From contig NZ_CP012184.1 of the NCBI RefSeq assembly GCF_001420995.1, forward strand, positions 3,642,501-3,706,500: a stretch of 64,000 nucleotides of DNA, read 5' to 3'. The notes under the pieces are model-generated. The model was not told the origin of the DNA. It was given only the letters and a program-made list of their open reading frames with translations, and ran no database searches. Source of the stretch: Pseudonocardia sp. EC080619-01. GTDB taxonomy: Bacteria; Actinomycetota; Actinomycetes; Mycobacteriales; Pseudonocardiaceae. The position numbers were made by a program, and so were the translations under genes. Within the stretch, counting starts at the first letter, position 1; each line of letters opens with the position of its first letter. Shown one piece after another: positions 1-8,527 of this stretch.

Positions 1-1
1 C

Positions 2-550
2 CTGGCGACGTTCGTCGTCGTCCCGCTGCGGTGGGTGGACCGGTGGGGCTGGCGCCGGCACACCGACGTCGAGCGGGTCGCGACCGCGAACTACTACCGG
101 CGGCTCGGCAGGCACATGGGGATCAGGGACGTCCCCGAGACCTGGCAGGAGTTCTACGCCCTCCTCGACACCTACGAGGCCGAGCACTTCGGCTACGACC
201 CGGGCGGCCGGGCCGTCGCCGACGCGACCCTCGGGCTGGCGACGACGTTCCCGCCGAACCACCTGCTGCCGGCGGCGCTGAGCCGCGGGTTCGTGCTGTC
301 CCTCATGGACACACCGCTGCTCGACGCCCTCGGGTACCCGTTCCCGCCGAAGCCCGCCCGGATCGCCGCCGACCTGCTCCTGCGGGCGCGGGGCACCGTC
401 GTGCGGCGGATGCCGGTGCGGACCGAGCCCTTCTCCGTCACGGAGTCGCCCAACATCCGCAGCTACCCGAGCGGCTACGACGTCCGGGAGCTCGGCACGT
501 TCCCGACCTGCCCGGTCCGGCACGACGGGCCCCGCGACACCGCGGTCTGA
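2..550 (+). CDS. MpaB-family (DUF2236) oxygenase, C-terminal part; 5' end outside window
   Basis: The reading frame is open from the window edge to a TGA at 548-550, so only about the last 182 residues are present. The visible part carries features I associate with the DUF2236/MpaB-like family: an N-terminal hydrophobic stretch, then Tyr-Tyr-Arg-Arg-Leu-Gly and a Trp-x-x-Phe...Tyr-Glu-x-x-His-Phe segment. These are heme-type oxygenases, typified by latex-clearing protein and MpaB. The substrate cannot be told. The gene is convergent with the F420-type oxidoreductase gene, with a 16-nt gap. An internal GTG at 35 is probably not the true start because homology-like sequence continues upstream of it. 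Confidence 0.6.
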   Translation: MATFVVVPLRWVDRWGWRRHTDVERVATANYYRRLGRHMGIRDVPETWQEFYALLDTYEAEHFGYDPGGRAVADATLGLATTFPPNHLLPAALSRGFVLSLMDTPLLDALGYPFPPKPARIAADLLLRARGTVVRRMPVRTEPFSVTESPNIRSYPSGYDVRELGTFPTCPVRHDGPRDTAV

Positions 551-566
551 ACGGGGCCCGCCGGGC

Positions 567-1583
567 TCAGCCGACCAGGTCGCGGATCGTGCGCAGGTGC
601 TCCGGCGACCCGTCCACGACCATGGTCGTGACCAGGGAGTCCCGGAACACCGGGAGCTCCTCGCGGATCTTCGCCTCCGGCCCGACGAGCGCCACCTGCT
701 CCACCATCGACGTCGGCACGGCCTTCGCCGCCGCGTCCTTGTCCCCGGCCAGGTAGAGCTCCTGGATGCGGGCGCAGGTGTCGGGGTAGCCCATGCGGGC
801 GAACACCTCGTAGTGGAAGTTCGCGCCCTTCGCGCCCATCCCGCCGATGTAGAGGGCGAGGAACGGGCGGATGCGGTCGGCGGCGGCCTCGACGTCGTCG
901 TCGACGACGACCTGGACCATGCAGACGACCTCGAAGCCCGGCGGCTCCCCGCCGCGGGCGGCGAAGCCGGCGGCGAGCGACTCGCGGTAGTGGGCGTCGT
1001 GGCGGGGTGCGTAGAACAGCGGCTGCCAGCCGTCGGCGATCTCCGCGGCGAGGGCGACGTTCTTCGGGCCCTCGGCGGCGAGCAGGATCGGGAGGTCGGT
1101 GCGGTACGGGTGCAGTGTGGACCGCAGCGGCTTGCCCAGGCCGGTCCCGCCGGGGTGCGGGATCGGGTAGGCGGGTCCGCCGGAGACGACCTTCTCCCGG
1201 GCGATCGTGTCGCGCAGGATCCGCACGTACTCGCGGGTGCGGGCGAGCGGGCGCGGGTACGGCTGCCCGTACCAGCCCTCCACCACCTGCGGCCCGGACG
1301 CGCCGATGCCCAGCACCGTGCGCCCGCCCGACAGGTGGTCGAGGGTCATCGCCGCCATCGCCGTGGCGGTCGGCGTGCGGGCCGACATCTGCACGACCGA
1401 GGTGCCCAGCCGCATCCGCGTGGTCCGCGCCCCGAGCCAGGACAATGGTGTGAAGGCGTCCGAGCCGTAGGCCTCGGCGGTCCACATCGAGTCGAAGCCG
1501 AGGTCCTCGGCGGCGGCGACCTTCTCCGCGGTGCCGCGGGGCGGGCCCGCCGCCCAGTACCCCAGCGCGAGACCGAGCTTCAC
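567..1583 (-). CDS. LLM-class F420-dependent oxidoreductase
   Basis: A 338-residue luciferase-like monooxygenase-fold enzyme with a GTG start. The N-terminus (MKLGLALGYW) is the first beta strand of the TIM barrel. It is followed by AAAEDLGFDSMWTAEAYGSD and the DHLSGGRTVLGIGASGPQ segment typical of F420-dependent members such as the mycobacterial TIGR03559-like proteins. These use reduced or oxidised coenzyme F420 for hydride transfer; the substrate is unknown. It is the last gene of the SCP2-P450-LLM operon and its GTG overlaps the P450 stop by 4 nt (GTGA), so the two are translationally coupled. The company of a P450 and a sterol-carrier domain suggests a lipid or steroid-like substrate, which is inference. 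Confidence 0.85.
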   Translation of the reverse strand: MKLGLALGYWAAGPPRGTAEKVAAAEDLGFDSMWTAEAYGSDAFTPLSWLGARTTRMRLGTSVVQMSARTPTATAMAAMTLDHLSGGRTVLGIGASGPQVVEGWYGQPYPRPLARTREYVRILRDTIAREKVVSGGPAYPIPHPGGTGLGKPLRSTLHPYRTDLPILLAAEGPKNVALAAEIADGWQPLFYAPRHDAHYRESLAAGFAARGGEPPGFEVVCMVQVVVDDDVEAAADRIRPFLALYIGGMGAKGANFHYEVFARMGYPDTCARIQELYLAGDKDAAAKAVPTSMVEQVALVGPEAKIREELPVFRDSLVTTMVVDGSPEHLRTIRDLVG

Positions 1584-2848
1584 GACGCCTCCCCGAAGGT
1601 CACCGGCAGCCGTTTGATGCCGTTGATGAAGTTGCCCGCCAGCCAGACGGGTTCGCCGACCGACAGGTCCGGCACCCGGGTCAGCAGCTCGCCGAACAGC
1701 GACCGCAGCTGCATCCGGGCCAGGTGGCTGCCCAGGCAGAAGTGCGGCCCGCCCCCGCCGAAGCCGACGTGCGGGTTCTCCGCGCGGGTGACGTCGAACG
1801 CGTGCGGGTCGGCGAAGACGGACTCGTCGCGGTTGCCCGAGTGGTAGAACATCACGACCCGCTCGCCCTCGGCGATCCGCTGCCCGCGGATCTCGGTGTC
1901 GCGCGTCGCCGTCCGCCGGAAGGTGAGCACCGGGCTCGCCCAGCGCACGAACTCCTCGACCGCTGGCCCGATCCGGTCGTCGAACTCCTCGACGAGCAGC
2001 CGTCGCTGCTCCGGGTTCCGGTCGAGCGCGAGGACGGCGTGCGACGCCGTCTGCCGGGTGGTGTCGTTCCCCGCCACGCAGAGCAGGACGAAGAACGCGG
2101 CGATCTCCTCGTCGGTGAGCGACGCCCCCTCGACCTCGGCCTGCACCAGCGCCGTCATCAGGTCGTCGGCCGGCTCCTCGCGGCGCAGCGCCGACAGCTC
2201 GAACGACGCGGTGTGCAGCGTCATCAGCCCGTCGAGCAGGACGGCCATCGGGTCGCCGTCACCGATGAAGTCGGGGTCGTTCCAGCCGACCATCGCGTTG
2301 GCGGCGTCCGCGACCCGCTGCCGGTCCGGCTCCGGGATGCCGATCATCTCCGAGATCGTCCACATCGGGAGGCGGGCGGACACCGCGCCGACGAAGTCCA
2401 CCTCACCGGGCTGTGCGAGCAGTTCGTCGACGATCAGGCGGGCCTGCTCGCGGATCTGGTCGGAGATCCGCTGGACCCGGCGCGGGGTGAACACCGAGGC
2501 GATCACCCGGCGCTGGCGGACGTGCCGCGGCGCGTCCATCGCGAGGATGGAGTGCGCCGCCTCGAGCATGTCCTCGGGGACGTCCTCGAGCATCACCCCG
2601 CCGAACCGCTGCCCGGAGGCGAACGTCTCGGCGTCGCGGCTGACCGCGGTGATGTCGGCGTGGGTGACCAGCGCCCAGAACCCGGGGGCGTCCGGATCGG
2701 GCAGCAGGTCGGTCTCGGCCGGCGGGTGCCAGGACAGCGGGCGTTCCCGGCGCAGCTCGGCGAACGACTCCTCGCGGGCGTCCGGTGGCCGCGCCCAGAA
2801 CGCCCGGCTGGAGATGTCGACGGGGTCGTGGGCCCGTGCGGCCGTCAC
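1580..2848 (-). CDS. Cytochrome P450, actinobacterial steroid/fatty-acid type
   Basis: 422 residues from a GTG that overlaps the upstream SCP2 stop by 4 nt; an upstream in-frame extension lies inside the SCP2 gene and is rejected. The hallmarks are complete: an I-helix AGNDTT at 259-264 (oxygen activation), the K-helix ExxR at 299-302 (EFVR), and the heme-ligand loop FGGGGPHFC with the proximal Cys at 371. The sequence resembles the CYP124/125/142 group that hydroxylates sterol side chains or branched lipids, but the exact family cannot be fixed by eye. No ferredoxin or reductase gene is adjacent. The operon context with an SCP2 protein supports a hydrophobic substrate. Confidence 0.92.
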   Translation of the reverse strand: MTAARAHDPVDISSRAFWARPPDAREESFAELRRERPLSWHPPAETDLLPDPDAPGFWALVTHADITAVSRDAETFASGQRFGGVMLEDVPEDMLEAAHSILAMDAPRHVRQRRVIASVFTPRRVQRISDQIREQARLIVDELLAQPGEVDFVGAVSARLPMWTISEMIGIPEPDRQRVADAANAMVGWNDPDFIGDGDPMAVLLDGLMTLHTASFELSALRREEPADDLMTALVQAEVEGASLTDEEIAAFFVLLCVAGNDTTRQTASHAVLALDRNPEQRRLLVEEFDDRIGPAVEEFVRWASPVLTFRRTATRDTEIRGQRIAEGERVVMFYHSGNRDESVFADPHAFDVTRAENPHVGFGGGGPHFCLGSHLARMQLRSLFGELLTRVPDLSVGEPVWLAGNFINGIKRLPVTFGEAS

Positions 2849-3261
2849 GACGCCACCAGCAGGTCGTCGCGGCCGTCGGCGCGCAGCCGCTCGGCGTAGA
2901 CCGGGAACAGCCGCTTCGCCAGGGGCGCCAGCTGCAACAGCTTGGTCACGGTCCCCTCGACCTTCACCGTGCCGCGGGCCATGGCGAACGTGAGGTTGAC
3001 CGTGCCCTGCCAGTAGGCGTTGGCGGTCGCGGTCGCCATCGTCATCGTGGCGTGGGCGTCCGGGGCGGCGGGGTCCGATCCTCGCCAGACCTTCCCGCCG
3101 GGGAGGTCGATGACCAGGGCGGAGTCGGGGTCGGTGCACTGCTGGCGCAGCACCAGACCGGTGGCGCGCAGCCGTGGTTCCAGGTCGGGATCGGCGAGTG
3201 CGGTCTCGAAGATTCCGCCGATGTAGCGGTACAGCTCGTCCTCGTCGGCGAAGCCGGGCAC
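2845..3261 (-). CDS. SCP2 sterol-carrier domain protein
   Basis: A 138-residue protein matching the SCP2 fold: an N-terminal helix region, a central strand set (ALVIDLPGGKVWRG), a DAHATMTMA segment, and a C-terminal helix after the GTVKVEGTVTKLLQL stretch. Such stand-alone SCP2 domains bind sterols, fatty acyl chains or acyl-CoA and may present them to enzymes. The start is a GTG preceded by a good GGAGGA. It is the first gene of a three-gene operon with the P450 and LLM oxidoreductase. Its promoter (TTGACA, 16-nt spacer, TATGTT; 3325-3298) has its whole spacer occupied by a palindromic operator. Confidence 0.85.
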   Translation of the reverse strand: MPGFADEDELYRYIGGIFETALADPDLEPRLRATGLVLRQQCTDPDSALVIDLPGGKVWRGSDPAAPDAHATMTMATATANAYWQGTVNLTFAMARGTVKVEGTVTKLLQLAPLAKRLFPVYAERLRADGRDDLLVAS

Positions 3262-3297
3262 GTGTCCTCCACGTCGTCGTGTGAACCGGTCGTCCCG

Positions 3298-3325
3298 AAC
3301 ATAACGTAGAGTACGTTACTGTCAA
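3298..3325 (-). promoter_or_regulatory. Promoter of the SCP2-P450-LLM operon
   Basis: Reading the reverse strand, TTGACA (3325-3320) is followed by a 16-nt spacer and TATGTT (3303-3298), a near-consensus housekeeping promoter about 37 nt upstream of the SCP2 GTG at 3261. The spacer is filled by the palindromic operator at 3302-3318, so repressor binding would exclude RNA polymerase. Confidence 0.65.
3302..3318. promoter_or_regulatory. Palindromic operator 1, between tetR and the SCP2 operon
   Basis: Perfect inverted repeat TAACGTA-GAG-TACGTTA with 7-nt arms and a 3-nt centre. It lies in the divergent intergenic region next to a TetR gene and covers the spacer of the reverse-strand promoter. 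An 18-of-19 identical copy (3300-3318 against 4159-4177) lies upstream of the mce operon. This is the expected size and symmetry for a TetR-dimer site; binding by the adjacent TetR is inference. Confidence 0.7.
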
Positions 3326-3381
3326 ACGGGTGGACGGCCCTCGCCCTCGGGGCGGGGTGGTGGGCCCGGATCCGTGGCAGG

Positions 3382-4017
3382 GTGGTCGCTCCGGAACGGG
3401 GCGCGACGAGAGCGGGGCGGCGCGAGGTGGCCAGGAGAGCGGGACGGCAGGTGGCCGCCGAGCAGTACTACGAGGCGGCCATGTCGATCCTCGCGCGGGA
3501 CGGGGCCGCCGGGCTCAAGATCGGCCCGCTGTGCCGGTCGCTCGGCGTCACGAGCGGCTCGTTCTACCACCACTTCGGTGGCTGGGCGGGATTCGTCCGC
3601 GGTCTGCTGCGGTACTGGGAGGCCGAGCAGACCGAGCGGGTGGTCGAGCTGGCCAGGGCCACCGCGGACCCGGTCGAGCGGATGCTGGTGGTGAAGCGGC
3701 TGACGGTCGACCTCCGGCACGACGCCGAGGCGGCCATCCGCGCGTGGTCGCAGATCGACGCCGAGGTGGGCCGGGCCCAGTCCCGGGTCGACGTGCAGCG
3801 ACGGATCGCGCTGGAGCAGGTCGTCGGTGCCGTCGTCGAGGACCGCGCGGAGGCGCACCGGCTCGCCGTCCTCGGCATCTCGCTGATGGCCGGCTTCCAG
3901 CAGACGTGCGACCCCCGTGACCGGGACCTGCTCCGGGTGCTGTTCGACGACTTCCAGCGCCTGATCCTCACCTACGCGCCCGAACATCTCCGGTCCGTGA
4001 CGCCTCCGATCGGGTGA
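3382..4017 (+). CDS. TetR-family transcriptional regulator
   Basis: 211 residues from the GTG at 3382; a GTG at 3427 is an alternative start giving 196 residues. The N-terminal helix-turn-helix domain contains the segment GLKIGPLCRSLGVTSGSFYHHF, with the recognition helix around SGSFYHHFGG, the TetR hallmark. The C-terminal half is a helical ligand/dimerisation domain with no assignable effector. It is divergent from the SCP2-P450-LLM operon and upstream of the mce operon, and both neighbours carry nearly identical palindromes, so it is the obvious candidate repressor of both. A strong hairpin follows its stop. Confidence 0.88.
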   Translation: MVAPERGATRAGRREVARRAGRQVAAEQYYEAAMSILARDGAAGLKIGPLCRSLGVTSGSFYHHFGGWAGFVRGLLRYWEAEQTERVVELARATADPVERMLVVKRLTVDLRHDAEAAIRAWSQIDAEVGRAQSRVDVQRRIALEQVVGAVVEDRAEAHRLAVLGISLMAGFQQTCDPRDRDLLRVLFDDFQRLILTYAPEHLRSVTPPIG

Positions 4018-4021
4018 TCAT

Positions 4022-4042
4022 CCGGCCGGGTGTCCCGGCCGG
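4022..4042 (+). terminator. Hairpin terminator after tetR
   Basis: Perfect 9-bp stem (4022-4030 with 4034-4042) and a TGT loop, starting 5 nt after the TetR stop. It is all G/C and lacks a long T tract, as is common in GC-rich actinobacteria. A smaller palindrome, TCGGAC-CA-GTCCGA, lies at 4077-4090. Confidence 0.55.
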
Positions 4043-4157
4043 TGCGGAACGGGGCGATCGGTGACGATCAGGCCGTTCGGACCAGTCCGATGGGCGTCGG
4101 AGAGCAACTGTTACCCACGGTCCGCTACATCGGTGACCGAAGACTGACGCACCGTCA

Positions 4158-4180
4158 CCATAACGTAGAGCACGTTATGG
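4158..4180. promoter_or_regulatory. Palindromic operator 2, upstream of the mce operon
   Basis: Inverted repeat with 9-nt arms (CCATAACGT and ACGTTATGG) around a 5-nt centre AGAGC. It is 146 nt upstream of the mce ATPase start. Positions 4159-4177 match operator 1 (3300-3318) at 18 of 19 bases, so both sites are probably bound by the same regulator. Confidence 0.68.
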
Positions 4181-4325
4181 AAACTGGCCGGACAGCTGGG
4201 GTACCTCCGAGTAACCCGGTGCCGTCCGTCTCGTTGTGCCGTTCAGCACCGAAGAGTGGCCCGCGCTCCCCGCGTACCCGGGCCCCCGGTGCGGACCGAC
4301 GGTCGATTGCGCGAGGAGGCGACAC

Positions 4326-5456
4326 GTGGCCGGTGTCGAGGTGAAGGTCGAGGGGCTGACCAAGTCCTTCGGTCGGGCCAACATCTGGTCGGACGTGACG
4401 CTGACCCTGCCCCCGGGCGAGGTGTCGGTGCTGCTGGGCCCGTCGGGTACCGGCAAGTCGGTGTTCCTGAAGACCCTGATCGGGCTGCTCAAGCCGGAGA
4501 AGGGGTCGATCATGATCCACGACACCGACCTCGTCCGATGCACGGAGTCGAAGCTCTACGAGATCCGGAAGCTGTTCGGGGTGCTGTTCCAGGACGGCGC
4601 GCTGTTCGGGTCGATGAACCTGTTCGACAACATCGCCTTCCCGTTGCGCGAGCACACGAAGAAGAGCGAGTCGCAGATCCGGGACATCGTGCTGGAGAAG
4701 ATGGACCTGGTCGGCCTGCGCGGCGACGAGGGCAAGCTGCCGGGCGAGATCTCGGGCGGGATGCGCAAGCGGGCCGGGCTGGCCCGGGCGCTGGTGCTGG
4801 AGCCGGAGATCATCCTGTTCGACGAGCCGGACTCGGGTCTGGACCCGGTGCGCACGGCGTACCTGAACCAGCTGATCATCGATCTGAACGCGCAGACGGA
4901 CTCGACGTTCCTGATCGTCACGCACGACATCAACACCGCGCAGACGGTGCCGGACAACATCGGCCTGCTGTACCGCAAGCACCTGGCGATGTTCGGTCCG
5001 CGGGAGGTCCTGCTGACCTCGGAGGAGCCGGTGGTCGCGCAGTTCCTCAACGGCCGTCGTGAGGGGCCGATCGGGATGTCGGAGGAGAAGGACGCGGGCC
5101 AGGCGGAGCGGGAGATGGCCGAGGCGGGGGAGCTGCAGGGCCTGCCGCCGCTCAAGCCGCAGCTCGAGGCGTCGTCGGGGATGCCCGACCGGCAGGCGGT
5201 GCACCGTCGCCGGGAGCGGGTCGAGGCGATGATGCACGAGCTGCCCGAGCCCGCCCAGCGGGCGATCCGGGAGTCCTACGGGGCCGCAGGCGGGTCCGGC
5301 TACGCCCGCCCCGACCTCCCCGCGAACGACGGCACGACCCGCGAGGTCGCACGTGACGGTGCCGGGTCCGACGAGCGGCCCACCGACATCCACCCGCGGA
5401 TCACCGACGACACCACGCCGCCCGGGCGGCACCAGCTCTCCGGCGGCGACCGGTGA
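4326..5456 (+). CDS. MceG/Mkl-type ABC ATPase of the Mce lipid importer
   Basis: 376 residues from a GTG with a strong GCGAGGAGG 6 nt upstream. It has Walker A GPSGTGKS (38-45), signature ISGGMRKR and Walker B IILFDEPDSGLD. The C-terminal extension of about 110 residues beyond the ATPase core is typical of MceG/Mkl, which energises Mce import complexes. It overlaps the first YrbE gene by 4 nt (GTGA). In mycobacteria mceG (mkl, Rv0655) is separate from the mce operons, as I recall in the rplL-rpoB neighbourhood; here it leads a full mce operon just upstream of rplJ. Confidence 0.9.
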   Translation: MAGVEVKVEGLTKSFGRANIWSDVTLTLPPGEVSVLLGPSGTGKSVFLKTLIGLLKPEKGSIMIHDTDLVRCTESKLYEIRKLFGVLFQDGALFGSMNLFDNIAFPLREHTKKSESQIRDIVLEKMDLVGLRGDEGKLPGEISGGMRKRAGLARALVLEPEIILFDEPDSGLDPVRTAYLNQLIIDLNAQTDSTFLIVTHDINTAQTVPDNIGLLYRKHLAMFGPREVLLTSEEPVVAQFLNGRREGPIGMSEEKDAGQAEREMAEAGELQGLPPLKPQLEASSGMPDRQAVHRRRERVEAMMHELPEPAQRAIRESYGAAGGSGYARPDLPANDGTTREVARDGAGSDERPTDIHPRITDDTTPPGRHQLSGGDR

Positions 5457-6232
5457 CCGCGCCCAGCCCCGTCACCCGGGTCCTCTCCCCGGTCGGGAAG
5501 TTCATCGGCCTCGGCGCCGAGATCGGCAAGCAGTCGCTGCGGCGCCCGTTCCAGCTCCGCGAGCTGATCGAGCAGACCTGGTTCGTCACCAAGGTCTCGG
5601 CCCTCCCGACCGCGCTGTTCACGATCCCGTTCGGCGCGACGATCGCGCTGCTGCTGGGCGAGCTCACCCGCCAGTTCGGTGCGCAGTCGCAGACCGGTGC
5701 CGGCGCGGTGCTCGCGATCGTCCAGCAGGCGGCGCCGATCGTCACGGCGCTGCTCATCTCCGGTGCGGGCGGCAGCGCGGTCTGCGCCGACCTGGGCGCC
5801 CGCACGATCCGCGAGGAGATCGCGGCGATGGAGGTGCTGGGCATCTCGCCGATCCAGCGCCTCGTCGTCCCGCGGGTGCTCGCCATGGGCATCACCGCGG
5901 TGGTGCTCAACGGCCTGGCGACCTGCGTCGGCGTGAGCGGCGGCTACTTCTTCAACGTGATCATCCAGGGCGGTTCGCCCGGGGCCTACATCAGCAGCTT
6001 CTCGGCGATCGCCCAGGTCTCGGACATCGTCGTGTCGGAGATCAAGGCGTTCCTGTTCGGCATCGTGGCCGGCGTCGTCGCGGCGTTCCGCGGGCTGAAC
6101 CCGCCCCCCGGCGCGAAGGGGGTCGGCGACGCGGTGAACCAGGCGGTCGTCATCTCGTTCGTGCTGGTGTTCCTGATCAACCTCGTGCTCACCGCGCTGT
6201 ACCTCGAGCTCGTCCCGCCGAAGGGCTTCTGA
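5453..6232 (+). CDS. YrbE/MlaE-family permease, first of pair (YrbEA)
   Basis: 259 residues, GTG start overlapping the ATPase stop. Several hydrophobic helices and the MlaE-domain segment with AVCADLGARTIREEI, whose Glu-rich coupling region contacts the ATPase, mark it as the inner-membrane permease of an Mce transporter. It ends one base before the next YrbE gene. A heterodimer with that paralogue is the expected arrangement. Confidence 0.9.
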   Translation: MTAPSPVTRVLSPVGKFIGLGAEIGKQSLRRPFQLRELIEQTWFVTKVSALPTALFTIPFGATIALLLGELTRQFGAQSQTGAGAVLAIVQQAAPIVTALLISGAGGSAVCADLGARTIREEIAAMEVLGISPIQRLVVPRVLAMGITAVVLNGLATCVGVSGGYFFNVIIQGGSPGAYISSFSAIAQVSDIVVSEIKAFLFGIVAGVVAAFRGLNPPPGAKGVGDAVNQAVVISFVLVFLINLVLTALYLELVPPKGF

Positions 6233-6233
6233 C

Positions 6234-7076
6234 ATGGCCACACAACTGGGCACGCGGGCCCGCCGGCTGGTGCAGGCGCCGCTGAACCAGCTCGAGGAGC
6301 TGGGCGACCAGCTCTCGCTGTACACCCGGTCGATCGTCTGGATCCCGAAGACGCTCAAGGACTACCGCAAGGAGGTCGCCCGGCTGCTCGCCGAGGTCTC
6401 CTTCGGGTCCGGCGCGCTGATCGTCATCCTGGGCACGGTCGGCGTGATGGCGTCGCTGTCGCTGTTCGTCGGCTCGCTGGTCGGCCTGCAGGGCTTCCGG
6501 GCGCTCGACGCGCTCGGCGTCGAGGCCCTGACCGGCTTCATCACCGCCTACTTCAACACCCGGTCGATCGCCCCGCTGGTCGCCGCGTCGGCGCTGACGG
6601 CGACACTGGGCGCCGGCTTCACCGCCCAGCTCGGCGCGATGCGGATCTCCGAGGAGATCGACGCGCTGGAGGTCATGGCGGTGCCGTCGGTGCCGTACCT
6701 GGTGACCACCCGGGTGATCGCGGGGATCGTCGCGATCATCCCGATCTACACGCTGGGCATGCTCGCGAGCTACGCCGCCGCCCGCCTGAACGTGACCCTG
6801 GTCAACGGACTGTCCGGTGGTACCTACGACCACTACTTCGACCTGTTCCTGCCGGTCAGCGACGTGCTGCTGTCGTACCTGAAGGTGATCGTCTTCGCGA
6901 CGGTGATCATCCTGATCCACTGTCACTACGGCTACGCGGCCAAGGGCGGCCCGGCGGGCGTCGGCGTCGCGGTCGGGCGTGCGGTGCGGCTGTCCATCGT
7001 GAGCACCGCGATCCTGGACTTCTTCCTCACGCTGGTCATGTTCGGCACCTCGACCTCGGTGCGGGTGGCCGGATGA
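6234..7076 (+). CDS. YrbE/MlaE-family permease, second of pair (YrbEB)
   Basis: 280 residues beginning ATGGCCACACAACTG right after the YrbEA stop. It has an MlaE domain with AQLGAMRISEEIDALEVMAV, the same coupling segment as its partner, and about five to six membrane helices. It ends in an ATGA overlap with mceA. Together with YrbEA and the ATPase it would form the membrane motor of the lipid importer. Confidence 0.9.
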   Translation: MATQLGTRARRLVQAPLNQLEELGDQLSLYTRSIVWIPKTLKDYRKEVARLLAEVSFGSGALIVILGTVGVMASLSLFVGSLVGLQGFRALDALGVEALTGFITAYFNTRSIAPLVAASALTATLGAGFTAQLGAMRISEEIDALEVMAVPSVPYLVTTRVIAGIVAIIPIYTLGMLASYAAARLNVTLVNGLSGGTYDHYFDLFLPVSDVLLSYLKVIVFATVIILIHCHYGYAAKGGPAGVGVAVGRAVRLSIVSTAILDFFLTLVMFGTSTSVRVAG

Positions 7077-8527
7077 GGTCCCCCAAGCGAGTCCTCCAGG
7101 GCCTGGCGTTCGTCACCGTCATCGTGGTGCTGCTCGGCCTCGCCGTCGCGCAGTACTCGGGCCTGTTCTCCTCCGGCGTCCCGGTGACCCTCAACGTCGC
7201 CCGGGTCGGCACCCAGATGCAGGAGCGCGCCGACGTCAAGGTGCGCGGGCTCATCGTCGGCGAGGTCGACCAGGTCACCTCGGACGGGCAGACGACCAGC
7301 ATCGAGATGTCGATGAACCCGGCGCTGATCGACCAGATCCCGGAGAACGTCCAGGCGCAGCTGCTGCCGAAGACGCTGTTCGGCGAGAAGTTCGTGTCCC
7401 TGGTCCCGCCGCAGGCCCCGGCGACGACGCGCCTCACCGCGGGCGACGTGATCCCCGAGGACCGCAGCCAGGGCGCGATCGAGGTCGAGCGGGTGCTCGA
7501 CGAGCTCCTCCCGCTGCTGCAGACCGTCCGCCCGCAGGACCTGGCGACCACGCTGAGCTCGCTGTCCCAGGCGCTGCAGGGCCGTGGTGACCAGCTGGGA
7601 CAGACGCTGACCCAGCTCAACACGCTGGTCGAGGGCCTGAACCCGGCGGTGCCGGACCTGCAGGAGGACATCCGCCAGCTCGCGACGTTCTCGGACAACC
7701 TGAACACCGCGGCGCCGGACCTGCTCGACGCGCTCGACGACCTCACCGTCACCAGCCGGACGATCGTCGAGAAGCGCGAGGGGCTGCGGAACCTGTACCG
7801 CTCCGTCACCGGGGCGTCCGACGACCTGCGGGCCTTCCTCGACGCCAACGGCGACAACATCATCGGCGTCTCGAGCGCCAGCAGGCCCACGCTGGAGACC
7901 CTGGCCCGGTACTCGCCCGAGTTCCCGTGCCTGACCCGCCAGCTCGTCGACCTGGTCCCGAAGATCAACGACGCGATCCGGCCGGGCACCGACCGGGTCG
8001 GCGTCAACATCACGCTGGAGATCGTCGCCAGCAAGGGCAAGTACCTGCCGAACCAGGACGAGCCCGAGTACGGCGACGACCGCGGCCCGCGCTGCTACCC
8101 GATCCCGGTCCCGGAGGGCACCCAGTACCCGCCGGACGGCCCGTTCCGTGACGGCTCGGTGCCCGGCCCCGGCCCGGCAGGCCAGCCGATGGGCAACCCG
8201 GAGGACTTCGGCGTCGACACCTTCGGCACCTACGACGGCACCGACAGTTTCGGCCTGGTCCAGGACCAGAGCGCGCAGAACGGCGCCGGGATCCTGCCCC
8301 CGCTGACGACGGCGCTCGGGCAGGCCGGCATCCAGCCGAGCTCGCACACCAGCGGTGAGCACCAGTCCGGCGCCGTCGACATGGGCGTCGCCAACTCACC
8401 CGGCGAGCAGCAGGTCGTCGCACAGCTGCTGGCCGCGCAGCAGGGTGGCTCCCCGGAGGCCGTCCCGGCCTGGAGCAGCACGATGGTCGGCCCGCTGCTG
8501 CGCGGGGCGGAGGTGACGCTGACGTGA
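7073..8527 (+). CDS. MceA-position Mce protein
   Basis: 484 residues. One N-terminal membrane anchor (about residues 9-29) is followed by the MlaD/Mce domain with its VKVRGLIVGEVDQV core and the LLPKTLFGEKFVSL segment characteristic of MCE proteins. A long helical region with repeated Leu/Gln heptads follows, then a Pro/Gly-rich C-terminus. MCE subunits form the periplasmic channel that receives lipids or sterols. It is first in the A-F order and overlaps both neighbours by 4 nt. Confidence 0.88.
   Translation: MRSPKRVLQGLAFVTVIVVLLGLAVAQYSGLFSSGVPVTLNVARVGTQMQERADVKVRGLIVGEVDQVTSDGQTTSIEMSMNPALIDQIPENVQAQLLPKTLFGEKFVSLVPPQAPATTRLTAGDVIPEDRSQGAIEVERVLDELLPLLQTVRPQDLATTLSSLSQALQGRGDQLGQTLTQLNTLVEGLNPAVPDLQEDIRQLATFSDNLNTAAPDLLDALDDLTVTSRTIVEKREGLRNLYRSVTGASDDLRAFLDANGDNIIGVSSASRPTLETLARYSPEFPCLTRQLVDLVPKINDAIRPGTDRVGVNITLEIVASKGKYLPNQDEPEYGDDRGPRCYPIPVPEGTQYPPDGPFRDGSVPGPGPAGQPMGNPEDFGVDTFGTYDGTDSFGLVQDQSAQNGAGILPPLTTALGQAGIQPSSHTSGEHQSGAVDMGVANSPGEQQVVAQLLAAQQGGSPEAVPAWSSTMVGPLLRGAEVTLT

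Larger units (their letters stand above)
4018..4325 (+). other. Intergenic region upstream of the mce operon
   Basis: 308 nt without a credible gene. It holds the tetR hairpin (4022-4042), a 14-nt palindrome at 4077-4090, and the operator copy at 4158-4180. The mce promoter is expected here. A weak -10-like TATGGA at 4176-4181 directly abuts the operator, but no convincing -35 was found. Confidence 0.5.
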
